From positions 21,193,751 to 21,257,750 of the forward strand of contig CM068543.1 of assembly GCA_035048495.1 (NCBI GenBank): a stretch of 64,000 nt of DNA. Reading direction: 5' to 3'. Position 1 is the first letter of the stretch; the number at the start of each line of letters is the position of its first letter. Under the pieces are notes generated by a model, which searched no databases, was not told the DNA's origin, and worked only from the letters and a program-made list of their open reading frames with translations. This stretch comes from Euptelea pleiosperma (Eukaryota; Streptophyta; Magnoliopsida; Ranunculales; Eupteleaceae). Positions 37,601 through 48,159 of the stretch are shown here, one piece after another. A program made the position numbers and the translations under genes.

Positions 37601-40600
37601 CTAGTAAATGGCCCGTGCTGACGACACTCTCCGACAAAAGCGTTTGCAAAAATTAAGGAGCCTTCGACACACAAATGGTACAACAGATTGGGGGCGTTAC
37701 TGTTTTTTCCATTATAATGGCTGTTATAACATATTGTAACGCACATGAGTAAAAATGAAAAATAACGAAAATAACATAAAAAAAAAAAATAACACCGCTA
37801 AAATTTAAAATTTGATTTTCAAAATTTCAATAAATTTTCAATCTTTTGCGCATGGGGATCAAATGAGTGGGAGTGAACGAATACATGTGGGGGATTGAGT
37901 GGCTGAAATCTAACCATCCACATTAGATGGATGGATTTGTTCTCAACTACTTTTTATCTCATGATGCAGGATACGATAAGAGATAAGACAACTGAGCTAT
38001 TTTATTATACTAGTGGGTGGCCTGTGCCCTCGGCACTCTCTGACAAAGCATTTGCCAAAATCAGGTGTACCTGTGCCCACGGCACTCCCCGACAAAGAAT
38101 TTGCTAAAATCGGGTGTGAGTGACTGAGATCCACTGTCTAATAGGAGGATAAGATCTCGGCCCTTCTTTATTGAAGCCCCCATGACCACGGCACTCCTCG
38201 ACAAAGCGTTTGGCAAAATTGGGTGTGAGTGGCTGAGATCCATCGACCAATTGGGGGATAATATCTCGATCCTTCTTTATGAAGCCTATAAGAGGGGGAG
38301 ACAACTTCCCTGTTTTGTTATATAGATAGTGGGTAGCCTATGCCCACGACACTTTATGACAAAGCATTCGCCAAAATCGGGTGTGAGAGGCTGAGATCCA
38401 CCATCATTTGGGGGATAAGATCTCAGCCCTTCTTTGTTGAAACAGATAAGAGGAGTATAAGTGGGGAGATAACTTTCCTATTTTGTTATATAGACTACTA
38501 AATGACCCGTGCCCACGGCACTCTCCGATGAAACTGTTTGCCAAAAATTGGATGCCTTCGGCACTGAAAGGGTATAACGGATTGGGGCATTACCTTTTTC
38601 CATTATTACAGCTGTTATAACGGATTGTAACCCACATAGGGAAAAATATAAAAAAATATATGAAAATAACAGAAATAACAAAAACTAATGGTGTTAAAAT
38701 TTAAATTTTGAATTTCAAATTTTTAATAAATTGAGGTCAAATGAGGGGGATTGAGTGGCTAAAATCTAACCGTCCACATTAGATGGATGGATTTGATCTC
38801 AACAACTCTTTGTCTTATGAAGCAAGATAAGATAAGAGAATACAACTGAGTTATTTTGTTATACTAGTGGCCCGTGCCCATGGCACTCCCCGACAAAAGC
38901 ATTTGCCAATATCGAGTGTGAGTGACTGAGATCCACCATCCAATTCGGGGATAAGATCTCGGCCCTTCTATATATATTGAAGCATATAAGAGGGGGAGAC
39001 AACTGAGCTCCCTAGTGGGTGGCCCGTGCCTACAAAACGCCCTAACAAAGCAATTGCTAAAATCAAGTGTGAATGGCTTAGATACACCATCCATTTGGGG
39101 GGATAAGGTCTTAGCCCTTCTTCGTGAAGACGGTAAGAGGGGGGATAAGTGGGCAGACAATTTCCATGTTTTGTTATATAGACCGGTGGCTGGCCCGTGC
39201 CCACGGCACTCTCTGACGAAGCGTTTTGTCAAAAATGGGTGTGGGTGGCTGAGATCCACCATCCATTTGTAGGATACGATCTCAGTTATTCTTTGTTGAG
39301 ACTGGATAAGATAAGATAAGAGATAAGGCAACTTCCCTGTTTTGTTATATAGATATGTGGGTAGCCCGTGCCTGAGGCACTCTCCGACAAAGCATTTGCC
39401 AACATAGGGTGTTAGTGGCTGAGATCCACCATCCATTTGGGGGATATGATCTCGGCCCTTCTTTGTTGAAATTAATAGATAAGAGGGGGGATAAGTGGGA
39501 AGACAGATCTTGGCCCACGGCACTCTCCGACAAAAGTGTTTGCAAAAATTGGGTGCCTTCGGCACTCAAACCATATAATGAGCTGGGGCGTTACCTTTTT
39601 TTTCCATTATAACGACTGTTATAATGGATTGTAACGCACAGAGTGAGAAATGAAAAAGTAACAAAAAATATAACAGTGTCGAAATTCAAATTTTGAATAA
39701 ATTGAGGTCAAATGAAGAGGATTGAGTGGCTGAAATCTAACCATCCACATTAGATAGATGGATAAGATAAGAGAATACAACTGTGTTGTCTTGTTATATG
39801 CGTGGGTGGTCCGTACCCGCCGCACTTTCCGACAAAGTGTTTGTCAAAATTAGGTGGGAGTTAATCTCAGCCATCGATATGAAGCATAGTGGATCTCAGC
39901 CACTCATTATTGAAGCCATATAAGATAAGAGGGGGTAAAAGAAAACCATAGTCACTTGTTATATTGATAGTGGGTGGCCCGTCCCCTCGGTACTCCCCGC
40001 CAAAGCATTTGCCAAAATCAGGTGTGAGTGGCTGATGAGATCCACCGTCCATTTGGGGGATAAGATCTCGACCCTTCTTTGTTGAAACAGATAAGAGGGG
40101 TTATAAGTGGGGGGACAACTTCCCTGTTTTGTTATATAGACTAGTGGGTGCCCGTGCCATCGGCACTCCTCGACAAAGAATTTGCCAAAATCAGGTGAGT
40201 GGCAGAGATCCACCGTCCATTTGGGGGAGGATTAGATCTCAACCCTTCTTTGTTGATGCTTATAAGAGGAGGTATAAGTAGGGAGACAACCAATGTGTTT
40301 TGTTATATAGAATAGTAAATGGCCCATGCCCACGGCACTCTCCGACAAAAGCGTTTGCAAATGTTGGGTGCCTTCGACACTCAAACCTGTATAACGGACT
40401 AGGGCGTTACCATTTTTTTCATTATAACGGCTGTTATAACGGATTGTAACGCACAGAGGGAGAAATGGGAAAATAACAGAAATAACAAAAACTAACGGTG
40501 TTGAAATTTAAATTTTGAATAAATTGAGGTCAAATGAGGCGGATTGAGTGGCTGAAATCTAACCGTCCACATTAGATCGATGGATTTGATCTCAACCACT

Positions 40601-41487
40601 CTTTATCTAACCGTCCACATTAGATGGATGGATAAGATAAGAGAATACAACTGAGTTGTCTTGATATATGCGTGGGTGGCCTGTGCTAAAGGCACTTTCC
40701 GATAAAGTGTTTGTCAAAATCGGGTGGGAGTTAATATCAGCCATCGATATGAAGCATAGTGGATCTCAGCCACTCATTATTGAAGCCATATAAGATAAGA
40801 GTGGTATAAGAAAATCATTAAATTTCTGTTAAATTCTATTTTTTTTTAATTCTTTATTTTCAAATTTTGAAATTCAGCACCACTCTTTTCGTTAAATTAA
40901 TTAAAATCCATTTTTGCCCCTAGCCTTTTCAATCCGTTTTAACGGTTACACCCCTCTCGAGGCATAAAAAGTGGGCTGAGATCCACGTTTTAACGGTAAC
41001 ACCTCTCTCAGCCACTCTTATACCCTCTCTTATCTTATATGGCTTCAATAATGAGTGGCTGAGATCCACTATGCTTCATATCGATGGCTGAGATTAACTC
41101 CCACCCAATTTTGACAAACACTTTGTTGGAAAGTGCCGCGGGTACGGACCACCCACACATATAACAAGACAACACAGTTATATATCCCTTATCTTATCCA
41201 TCATCTAATGTGGACGGTTAGATAAAGAGTAGTTGAGATAAAATCCATTGATCTAATGTGGACGGTTAGATTTCAGCCACTCAATCCTCCTCATTTGACC
41301 TCAATTTATTCAGAATTTGAATTTCAACATTGTTATATTTTTTGTTATTTTTTCATTTGTGCTTTACAATCCGTTGTAATAGCCATTATAATGGAAAACA
41401 CGGTAACGCCCCAGTCCGTTATACCGTTTGAGTGCTAAAGTCCCAATTTTTGCAAACGCTTTTGTCAAGAGTGCCATGGGCACGGGC
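37601..41487 (-). mobile_element. head-to-tail array of short Helitron-like units
   Basis: Read on the minus strand, units begin TCTATATAACAAAACAGGG and end GTGCCGTGGGCACGGGCC then ACCCACTAG. That is 5'-TC, a GTGCC-GTG-GGCAC hairpin about 10 nt from the end, and a 3' CTAG: the Helitron signature. Units join with no spacer (CTAG directly followed by TCTATATA). Plus-strand unit starts include 37601, 38010, 38326, 38495, 38864, 39012, 39183, 39354, 39512, 39800, 39967, 40141, 40312 and 40671. The short type is about 148-174 bp; the long type, 359-409 bp, carries a TAACGG-rich insert. No Rep/helicase is encoded. A 233-codon minus frame at 38864-39565 is a by-product of the repeats. The last part is inverted (next entry). 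Confidence 0.85.
40312..41487. repeat. large palindrome at the right end of the array
   Basis: One long unit plus one short unit (40312-40810) recur inverted at 41025-41487. For example GCCACTCATTATTGAAGCCA near 40770 is mirrored by TGGCTTCAATAATGAGTGGC near 41050. About 214 bp of AT-rich DNA separates the arms. The right arm ends GTGCCATGGGCACGGGCCAT, a Helitron-like 3' hairpin facing outward. Confidence 0.8.
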
Positions 41488-41642
41488 CATTGGTGATTTT
41501 TAAACCATGACATAGACTACTCTAACCAGAACGAACAAGGCCCAAGTCTCTTGACGGGCGGGATGGCACCTAAACTCGGTTAATGGAGTCAACTGCATGG
41601 ATCAGGCCGTTGGTGGATTTGCTATTGGTGGCACATGGTCCC

Positions 41643-42478
41643 CAGTGGCGGAGCCAAGGGGGGGCGAGGGGGGCAGTTGCCCCCCCTCAACTTTTAAAAA
41701 TTGATAAAAACCTTTTTTTTCCAAAGAGGAAAAAATTGTTGATGGGTAACTATAGACCGTGTTGACCCCCCTCAACTCAGACCTGCTTTGCCCATTGACC
41801 ACATGGATGTTTAGCCCGCCTCTTGGTGGATATGCACGCCCATCACTTTGATATTCAATCTCTAGCCATTAGATTTTAGTACTTTTTTAAAGCGTGATTC
41901 TAGTTGTTGGATTAAAAAATGATTGGCTACTAAATCCAATGGTTAAAACTCATCAAACAAGCCGATTTCGGCTATGAGTGTCTATGAAAGGAAGGGCTAA
42001 ACATCCATGTGGTCAGTGGGCCCATCTACCCCACTTTGACGAGTAAACCTTTGATGACACCTGTTGAGAGTGAGCGATGGTGCTAATTGCAGCCAATATG
42101 AGCCACTTGACACATTCTTAAGAGGACACTGACCGTATGGATGCTTAGCCAATCACTAGGTGGACCTACAAACCAGAAATCAGCCTGATTAGTGATTTAA
42201 AACTTTTGGATTTCTTACCCAAAAAATGCCCAAATTCCTATGGTTAAAATTAACCCATGAAAATAACTTCAATCCAACACTAAGAAATCAGTGATCAAGT
42301 TTATTTTTGACTTGTAGGTCCACCTAGTGATTGGCCAAACATCCATATGGTTAGTATCCTCTTAAGAATGTGCCACGTGGTTCATATTGACTGTAGTCAG
42401 AGGTGTCGACTGCATGTCGTTAACTTCGCTTTGATGGTCGCTTGGCCCCCTTAGAACAAAATCCTGGCTGTGCCACTG
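41643..42478. mobile_element. 836-bp hAT-type element with perfect 8-bp target duplication, itself nested
   Basis: The ends CAGTGGCGGAGCCAAGG and, on the other strand, CAGTGGCACAGCCAGGA are inverted repeats typical of plant hAT elements. Direct repeats ATGGTCCC flank it exactly at 41635-41642 and 42479-42486. It carries two further MITE-like inverted repeats, about 41787-42010 and 42042-42410. No transposase is encoded. Confidence 0.9.
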
Positions 42479-42486
42479 ATGGTCCC

Positions 42487-42766
42487 TAGATATGGAACCC
42501 GCACTCTTATACAAGAAGTGGTAGCCAGAGACAACATTCAAGGACGAAAACAGTGGTCTGAGGCTAACAAGGTTTGGGATATGAGATTGATAGATTGGAT
42601 CAAGCAATATAGAAAGCAGCAATCATCCTTAAGACTCGAGCAGGCTAAATGGACATGGGAGATGACTATAGCAGAATGGATGGAAACCCACAGAGAGTCA
42701 ACCTTTCGACAGAAGCCAATTGTTTCCACAACTGATGAAGGAAGTTTGATTGAAGTCCCAGTTTAG
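42487..42766 (+). pseudogene. possible LINE ORF1 C-terminal remnant
   Basis: An open frame continues to TAG at 42764-42766, about 60 bp before ORF2. It is rich in Arg, Lys, Gln and Trp (QGRKQWSEANKVWD, RLEQAKWTWEM), as nucleic-acid-binding ORF1 tails often are. No CCHC knuckle is seen and similarity is not decisive. The assignment rests on position. Confidence 0.35.
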
Positions 42767-42824
42767 GTTGCCTTATTGGACACGTTATCAGAATGGGTAT
42801 TAGGGAGGGCTAAGGATTAGGTAG

Positions 42825-45800
42825 ATGAGCTTTTTGGGTCAGCAGATTTATAACCCAGTGGGTGCAGATTTTAGTTCCAATATGTCTCTCAAATTTTTTT
42901 CTTGGAACGTTAAAGGGTTGGGGGATAGGAAAAAGAGGTCAGCAGTCAAGAAGATGATTCTTTTGGAAAAACCACAAGTGGTGGTTATTCAAGAATCAAA
43001 ATTAACTCAAGTAGATGATAGAGTGATTGGTCAGATACGGAAAAGTAAGGACATCGGGTGGAGTGTGTCCCCATCCATAGGAGTTTCGGGGGGAATCATT
43101 GTTATGTGGGATCTCAATCTTATTCAAGTTTTGGACACATTGATTGGGGCATTCTTAGTGTCGTTTTTGGGTAAAGGCATAGGAATGCAAAAGGAATGGA
43201 TGTTTACGGGAGTCTACGGCCCTGTGCGCCAATCCAAAAAGCATCAGTTTTGGGGTGAACTTGACGACATTAGAGGAAGATGGAATGTGCCCTGGTGTTA
43301 GGGAGGGGATTTAAATGAAGTAGTTCAAATATCAGATAGGAGTGGTGGATCTTTCAGAAACAGAGGCATGAGACAGTTTGGGGATTTTATTGAAAGGAAT
43401 TTTTTGTTGAATCTCCCGCTTGTAGGTAGCAAGTACACTTGGTTGAATGGTCAATCTAATACTAGTCTCAGTAGGATTGATAGATTCCTGGTAGATAGAA
43501 ATTGGGACGAGCTCTTCCCTAGGGTAGTCCAAAAGGGTCTATGTAGAGTCATTTCAGATCACAGACCCATCATTTTGGACTGTGGGGACTTTTGTTAGAA
43601 GCCCATCCCCTTTAGATTTGAAAACATGTTGCTCAAACACGATGGATTCAAAGAAAAGATCAAAATGTGGTGGGAGTCATTCAATTTTGAAGGAAGTGCG
43701 GGTTATGTGTTGAGAAGCAAGCTAAAGGGCTTGAAATTGAAATTGAAGGAATGGAATAACTCAGAGTTTGGAAAGGTGGAAGTAAAGATGAGAGAGATCT
43801 TGAAAGAAATCATAGATATAGACAAGAGGGAAGAGCAGAATGAGTTAGAGCTAAGAGATAAGGTTAAGAGAGAGGAGCTAAAGAAGGAATTTCAACAGTG
43901 GGCTTCATGTGAGGAAATCAAATGGAAGCAGAGGTCGAAGGTAAAGTGGTTAAAGGAGGGTGACAACAACACAAGATTCTTCCATAAAATTGCCAATCTA
44001 AATAGGCGTAACAATTGCATCAAATCGATTCAGATTGTTATGGAAGAAGATGAACTTAGGACTCAGATACCTCATTTCTACTCGAGCTTATACTCGGAGT
44101 CTTCTGTGGATAGGCCTAGATTAGATGGACTATAGTTTGACCGTATCAGTGAGGAGTCCAAAAGAACCTTAGAAAGCCTTTTTAGTATGGAGGAGGTGAG
44201 GACATCAATTTTTGAGATGTCAAGTGAAAAAGCTCCTGGCCCAGATGGTTTTTCAATGGCCTTTTTTCAAGAGTGCTGGGAGATAGTAAAATATGATATG
44301 ATGAAGGTTTTCGAGGAACTTCATAAAGAAGATTATTTGGATTTTGGTTGCAATCAGGCCTTCATTGCTCTTATTCCCAAAATTCAAGGAGCTCATGACA
44401 TTAGAGATTTCAGGCCTATCGGTTTGGTAGGAGGTACTTACAAAATTATTGCGAAAGTCCTAACCTCCCGCCTAAAGAAAGTGATGTGTGATGTTATCTC
44501 AGGAGAACAAGGGGCCTTTGTGAAAGGCAGACAAATTCTAGATGGAGTGATGATTGCTAATGAGTGCATTGATTCTAGGCGTAGATCGGGAGAAGGGGAG
44601 ATTATCTGTAAGATAGATCTAGAGAAGGCCTACGACCATGTGAACTGGGAATTTCTAGATTACATGTTGGAGAGGATGGATTTTGGGCAAAAATGGAGAA
44701 CTTGGATGCGGAAATGTGTTAGATCCCCTTACTTCTTGATCCTCATCAATGGTTCTCCGTCAGGTCATTTCAAGAGTTCTAGGGGTCTGAGACATGGGGA
44801 TCCGTTATCCCCTTATCTCTTCATCATAGGTGTAGAAGCACTAGGGATGATGATTTCGAGAGGAGTGTCGATTGGAGAGCTATTGGGTTTTAGAGCCGGA
44901 AATAAGGGAGTAGAGATATCACATTTACAATTTGCAGATGACACCCTAGTGTTCATGTCAGGTTCAAGGAGGCAAATGTCATTTATGAGATGTCTCATAT
45001 GCTGCTTTGAAGCTTGCTCTGGTCTTAAAGTTAATTTTAACAAGAGTAAGATCTTGAGCGTATGGGAAGTGGGAGAATTAGAAGATTTGTCCAAGATCTT
45101 GGCGTGCTCTACTATTTCCCTACCCATGACTTATTTAGGCCTCCCCCTAGGTGCACCACATAAAGCCAAATCGATTTGGAATCTAGTGATTAAGAGAATA
45201 ATTAGGAGATTAGCTCATTGGAAAAGGAAATATTTATCAAAAGACGGAAAATTGGTGTTGATCAAAAGCATACTAGCAAGCTTACCAGTTTATACTATTT
45301 CGTTGTTCTCAATCCTAGCTGAGGTGGAGAGAAAGATAGAATGACTGATGAGAAACTTCATTTGGCATGACAAGGAGGACTCTTTTCGCTACCATCTAGT
45401 GAATTGGGAGCAAGTGTGCATCCCTTTGAAGAAATGAGGATTAGGACTTAGGAGAATAGGTAAGATGAATCAAGCGCTTTTAGGAAAATGGTCTTGGAGG
45501 TTTTGGAAGGAAAGAATAGCTTTGTGGAGGAAGGCGATTGTAAGAAAATATGAGGAGGAACCTAGAGGTTCGGCATCTAATGATTTTAGGTTGCCCTATG
45601 AATGTGGAGTTTGGAAAGGAATTCTTAAGGGGAATGAGAGTGTATTAGAAGGGTGTAGAAAAATTCTGAGAAATGGAGCAAGAATCAGATTTTGGGAGGA
45701 TGTTTGGTGTGATGATCGACCGCTCATGGAGGTGTTTCCGCGTCTATATTCCTTATCTCAAAGAAAAGGCCAATTCATTGTCTCAATTTGGATCCAAAAT

Positions 45801-46451
45801 GGTCTGGAGGGCTCTTGGGATTTAGATCTCAGGAGAAACCTCATAGAATGGAAAAATGATCAGCTGGCATCCCTAATGGATTACTTGCAGTCTTACGTAG
45901 TCTCACCGTCGGAGGAAGACTATCTTTCCTGGGTCCATTCCAAATTTGAGAACTTTTTGGTGAAATCTTTCTACAAGTCTTTAGTAAGCATTCCCACATC
46001 ACAGCTACCCTTGTACTTGTGCCCAAAAATCTGGAAAGCCAAAGTACCATCCAAAATCAAATTCTTTGCATGGACTTCCTCCCTAAACAAGATTCTTACT
46101 GCGAAAAATTTGATTGCACGAAAGTGGATTTTGATTAATTTCTGTACTATGTGTAAATCCAATGGGGAAAATACAGATCACTTACTCTTGCATTGTGATT
46201 TTGCTACATAGATATGGTCATACTGTCTGGTGTAGGTGGGTATCTCTTGGGTTATGCCGGAGAAAATCGGGACGTTGTTGAGAGGTTGGCCAAAGATTGA
46301 GCTTTTAGATAGGAGAAAAATTATATGGAGGATGATACCGTATGCAGTCATATGGGGATTGTGGTGGGAAAAAAATAGAAGGATATTCAGAGGAGAAGAA
46401 GGCTCACTTCAGGATACAATAATTAGCATCAAGGCTTTCCTTTATAGTTAG
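42825..46451 (+). pseudogene. LINE ORF2: endonuclease, reverse transcriptase, zf-RVT; seven in-frame stops
   Basis: A single frame runs about 3.6 kb with no frameshift. The apurinic-type endonuclease part shows FFSWNVKGLG, VVIQESKL, GGDLNEV, LSRIDRFLV and SDHRPI. The reverse transcriptase part shows KAPGPDGFS, DFRPIGLVGGTYKIIAKVL, GAFVKGRQILDGV, DLEKAYDHVNW, RGLRHGDPLSPYLF, the catalytic LQFADDTLVF and YLGLPLG. A late zinc finger reads CTMCKSNGENTDHLLLHC. The product is broken by stops at 43299, 43596, 44133, 45342, 45435, 46209 and 46233. The natural end is 46449-46451. ATG 42825 or 42882 (just before the endonuclease) could be the start. It belongs to the plant L1-like clade. Confidence 0.92.
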
Positions 46452-46653
46452 GGAAGTATCTCACATGAGACGATGGGTTGTTTCTTTTCTGAAATGATGT
46501 TTAGATTTGAAGCTTTGTTGTCTAGATAGTTTGAGTGCTATCTTCCTTTTCCTTTTCTTCTCCTTTTGTACTCTGAGATCTTCTCAATCTCCTTCTTTTA
46601 ATCAATTCTCTTTGACTTACAAAAAAATAAAAAAAAACTCACCAAACTTTTTT

Positions 46654-47366
46654 GAATATTCTCCTCTCAAATTCTGCAGTCCCCATAATTCCATGTATAA
46701 ATGGTGGTCCTTGATTGGCCACACACAACCACATACCGTAAAACCCCCACTTTGAAAATTCGCTCAGTTGAACGAGTCTTCCGATTGTCCATCTCGTGTG
46801 GGACCTAGCACCCTATATGCTTAGCAATCCAGAACTTTCTAATTGGACAGGCCACCTCTTTGATCACTAGATCGGATGGTAGCAAATGTCCATTCTGTCT
46901 ATTATTAAGGGTAGGCGATCGAGAATATTTGATCGATCGATCGACTTGACTTTTGGACAGTCGAGATTAGTCAGCATGTGTAACGTGTGTACAGTAGGAA
47001 ACCGCAATCCGTAATATCTATTTAATGGCTGGTGATGTGACGGCTGTCACAATTCTAAACTTAAAAACTTTTTATAGAATACTTTATTCAAAGCAAAAAA
47101 TTACAGGCAATGACTAATCTAATCACTAGGCGTTCGTGACACCAATCCATTTTTGGTCACTTAATTTAGTGACCTATCTCAATCACTAGGCCCTTTACAC
47201 TTGACACGTATCCCTGATAGCTCCTACAAGACTCAAGTGTAGAAGGTTGAGTGACTGAGATGGGTCACTAAATTGTGACCAAAAATGAGATCTTCAAATT
47301 AAACCATCTGTACCCTCATCCATTGACTCTTCAGATAAGATTCTTGAAGAGTTCTCTTGAGATCAC
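46654..47366. other. duplicated flank and small MITE, no gene
   Basis: 46654-47140 is the right part of duplicated copy 1 (matches 58485-58974). A roughly 140-bp inverted repeat at about 47150-47290 has arms CATTTTTGGTCAC...AATTTAGTGACC and CATCTCAATCACT. No gene is seen. Confidence 0.6.
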
Positions 47367-47735
47367 TAGTAGAACTTTGATGATCGCCACAATATGAACC
47401 ACGTGTCTCTGAGAATAAGTCCCCGGACATCAGCCCCTCTGATTCATCACTACCACTATACTTTTAGAGACCACTGACCATATGTATGTTTTTGGCCCAT
47501 CGCTAAGTGGACCTACATACTAAACCTATAATCTTTGGATCGGAGTATCCCATATACTGTTCAAATCCTACGGTTAGAAATCAACCCATGACAAAGGCTC
47601 CAATCCTACGGATTAAAATCCCTAATCAAGCTGATTTTTGGTATTTAGATCCATATTGGCTTGGGCAAAATCCATACGGTCTCTAAGAGGGTGCCACGTG
47701 GCTCATCTTGACGTCCGTCATCAAAGATTTATTCC
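47367..47735. mobile_element. common-family MITE, full length
   Basis: The arms read inward as AGAACTTTGATGATCGCCAC...ATATGAACCACGTG and AAATCTTTGATGACGGACGT...ATGAGCCACGTG, followed on both sides by the family motifs ACCATATG/ATCCATACGG and GTGGACCTAC. The 9-bp flanks are only loosely alike (GAGATCACT and AAGATCCGT). Confidence 0.6.
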
Positions 47736-47792
47736 AAGATCCGTTATACAACGCTCGTCACAGTTGCACCACTACACCTTGAATCCGAAACC

Positions 47793-48159
47793 GAGTAAAT
47801 CTTACATGACCACCCACAATATAAGCCACGTGGCAATTTCTTGAAGGACACTGACCGTATAGATGTTTGGCCAATCCCTAGGTGGACCTATAAACCCAAA
47901 ATCAACCTGATCGGTGATTTCTAAGCGTGAGTTGAAGTCATTTTAACCGTATGAATTAATTTGAGCACTATTTACCATTATTTGGGTACAAAGATCCAAA
48001 GGTTTGAAATCACTAATCAGGCTGATTTTTGGTTTGTAGGTCCACTAAGGGATTGGCCAAACATTCATACAGTGAGCGTCCTCTAAGAGTGTACCATGTG
48101 GCTCATATTATGGGTGGTCTGGGCTTCCCTGAACGCCAGTAGTCAGGCAAGTTTTACTC
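47793..48159. mobile_element. common-family MITE inserted in the receptor kinase coding end
   Basis: The ends GAGTAAATCTTACATGACCA and, on the other strand, GAGTAAAACTTGCCTGACTA are terminal inverted repeats continuing into GACCACCCA(C/T)AATAT(A/G)AGCCAC. The flanks are TCCGAAACC (47784-47792) and TCCGAAACA (48160-48168), a 9-bp target duplication with one mismatch. The right arm has about 22 bp more than the left. Its right end lies inside the kinase reading frame and supplies the stop codon. Confidence 0.85.

Larger units (their letters stand above)
41618..46653 (+). mobile_element. 5'-truncated LINE (L1-type), interrupted by a hAT element
   Basis: The flanks GGCCGTTGGTGGA (to 41617) and GAATATTCTCCTCTCAAATT (from 46654) are contiguous in copy 2 (GGCCGCTGGTGGA joined to ATATTCTTCTC near 58484). 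So about 5.0 kb is extra here. Content in order: a short 5' piece, a hAT insertion, a possible ORF1 tail, ORF2 (endonuclease, reverse transcriptase, zinc finger), a 3' UTR and an A-rich tail at about 46620-46637. I found no clear LINE target duplication, so the exact ends are uncertain. Confidence 0.82.
32886..47140. repeat. duplicated block, copy 1 (with later insertions)
   Basis: Aligns collinearly in the same orientation with 51955-58974. Anchors are CCAGAAACCGTTAATGGGTG at 32886 versus CCAGAAATCGTTAATGGGCG at 51955, and CTAA...GCGTTCGTGAC ending at 47140 versus 58973. Identity looks high in most stretches. Copy 1 uniquely holds a tRNA-bearing segment of about 450 bp (35488-35934), the Helitron-like array (37601-41487) and the LINE (about 41618-46653). 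It lacks the Helitron and MITE found in copy 2. Confidence 0.88.

Noticed and set aside
38864..39565. 233-codon open frame on the minus strand
   Set aside because: It lies wholly in the Helitron-like array and its protein repeats itself with the units; no domain.
37601..41487. Regularly spaced repeats that could be mistaken for a CRISPR array or a satellite
   Set aside because: The setting is a plant nuclear genome, the units are whole elements with Helitron ends, and there are no unique spacers.
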